64,000 nucleotides of DNA from G963665925 sp050596425 (GTDB taxonomy: Bacteria > Bacillota > Clostridia > Peptostreptococcales > Acidaminobacteraceae): assembly GCF_050596425.1 (NCBI RefSeq), contig NZ_CP192292.1:2604001-2668000 (forward strand), written 5' to 3'. Positions 63,793 to 64,000 of the stretch are shown here, piece by piece. Within the stretch, counting starts at the first letter, position 1; each line of letters begins with the position of its first letter. The translations under genes were made by a program, and so were the position numbers. The notes beneath the pieces are model-generated. The model was not told the DNA's origin. It was given only the letters and a program-made list of their open reading frames with translations, and searched no databases.

Positions 63793-64000
63793 TCACTTGT
63801 CATCCCAACTATGTTTTCCATTTCCTGTTATTGGTATAGATTCCCCCAGAAATCTTGGCTTTGATTTAAACGCTATATTGCCATAGGCCTTGATCCTTGC
63901 TAAAGACTCTCTTAACCTCCATTTGCACTTGAGAGCAAGTGGATACATATCTTCATTTACAGCATAGCCTACGGCTTCAATTCCAAGTTCATTGGCTATA
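63793..64000 (-). CDS. SanA/YdcF-like (DUF218) protein, C-terminal part only
   Basis: The frame is open from the right edge to a TGA at 63793 (68 codons). AVGYAVNEDMYPLALKCK, RLRESLARIKAY and SKPRFLGESIPITGNGKHSW match the C-terminus of the SanA / vancomycin high-temperature exclusion family, an envelope-related membrane protein. The N-terminal part lies outside the window. It starts the run of small membrane genes toward 63019. Confidence 0.8.
   Translation of the reverse strand, partial: IANELGIEAVGYAVNEDMYPLALKCKWRLRESLARIKAYGNIAFKSKPRFLGESIPITGNGKHSWDDK

Overview
The window looks like chromosomal DNA from an anaerobic, low-GC Gram-positive bacterium of the class Clostridia. Signs of this are strong AGGAGG-type ribosome sites, frequent GTG/TTG starts, two indolepyruvate:ferredoxin oxidoreductase modules, a corrinoid methyltransferase cluster, a NuoE/NuoF/large-subunit flavin complex, hemerythrin, and a PTS regulated by a GlcT-type antiterminator. 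An amino-acid-fermenting or acetogen-like relative of Fusibacter, Acidaminobacter or Eubacteriaceae is plausible, but genus cannot be fixed from the sequence alone. Almost every gene is on the minus strand. Only four isolated genes (6274, 28825, 40280, 43245) are on the plus strand. No rRNA, tRNA, CRISPR array, transposase or phage gene was seen.

Layout. 1-11.3 kb holds ordinary chromosomal genes: an Rrf2 regulator cut by the left edge, a GH13 neopullulanase-like enzyme with a promoter/operator, a lipoprotein, an OmpR/VanS-type two-component system, a TSCPD protein with a possibly structured leader, a dicarboxylate/amino-acid symporter, a second lipoprotein, and a reductive-dehalogenase/QueG-like Fe-S protein. 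11.6-24.3 kb is a tightly packed 14-gene operon and the most unusual locus. It encodes six KAS III-like condensing enzymes (two with a full Cys-His-Asn triad, four altered), two FabG-like reductases, a 3-hydroxyacyl-CoA dehydrogenase, a VOC protein, an SCP2 protein, a DUF362-ferredoxin protein with a frame break, and an IorAB-like pair whose alpha subunit lacks its ferredoxin domain. It reads like a carrier-protein-free acyl-CoA assembly pathway with no obvious named counterpart. 24.5-28.2 kb is a TetR-controlled ABC exporter followed by a 40-residue membrane peptide. 28.8 kb is a secreted discoidin/FN3 protein.

30.1-37.6 kb is a self-contained N-acetylglucosamine PTS operon: glcT-nagE-nagA-nagB-crr-ptsH-ptsI. 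Two RAT/terminator switches precede glcT and nagE, and a long inverted repeat lies in the nagE leader. 37.7-40.0 kb is a canonical iorAB pair. 40.3-43.8 kb holds a DUF985 cupin, hemerythrin, a CPBP protease, a histidine phosphatase and a DJ-1/PfpI protein. 43.9-49.3 kb is a corrinoid methyl-transfer cluster of three UroD/MtaA-type proteins, one corrinoid protein and one ASKHA/[2Fe-2S] reactivation protein. 49.6-53.8 kb holds rarA, two membrane or surface proteins and a membrane-anchored GNAT. 53.9-59.8 kb is a three-gene NAD(P)/flavin/Fe-S complex resembling a bifurcating transhydrogenase. Both of its larger genes carry frame breaks. 60.2-64 kb holds an APH-type kinase, an ammonium transporter, small membrane proteins and the end of a SanA/YdcF-like gene.

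Three genes (DUF362-ferredoxin, NuoF-like, large oxidoreductase) are interrupted by frame changes, two of them at homopolymers (A8 and G7 on the coding strand). Sequencing indels, real decay and recoding cannot be told apart from this window alone. Start sites were moved inward from the longest reading frame wherever a ribosome site or promoter demanded it.
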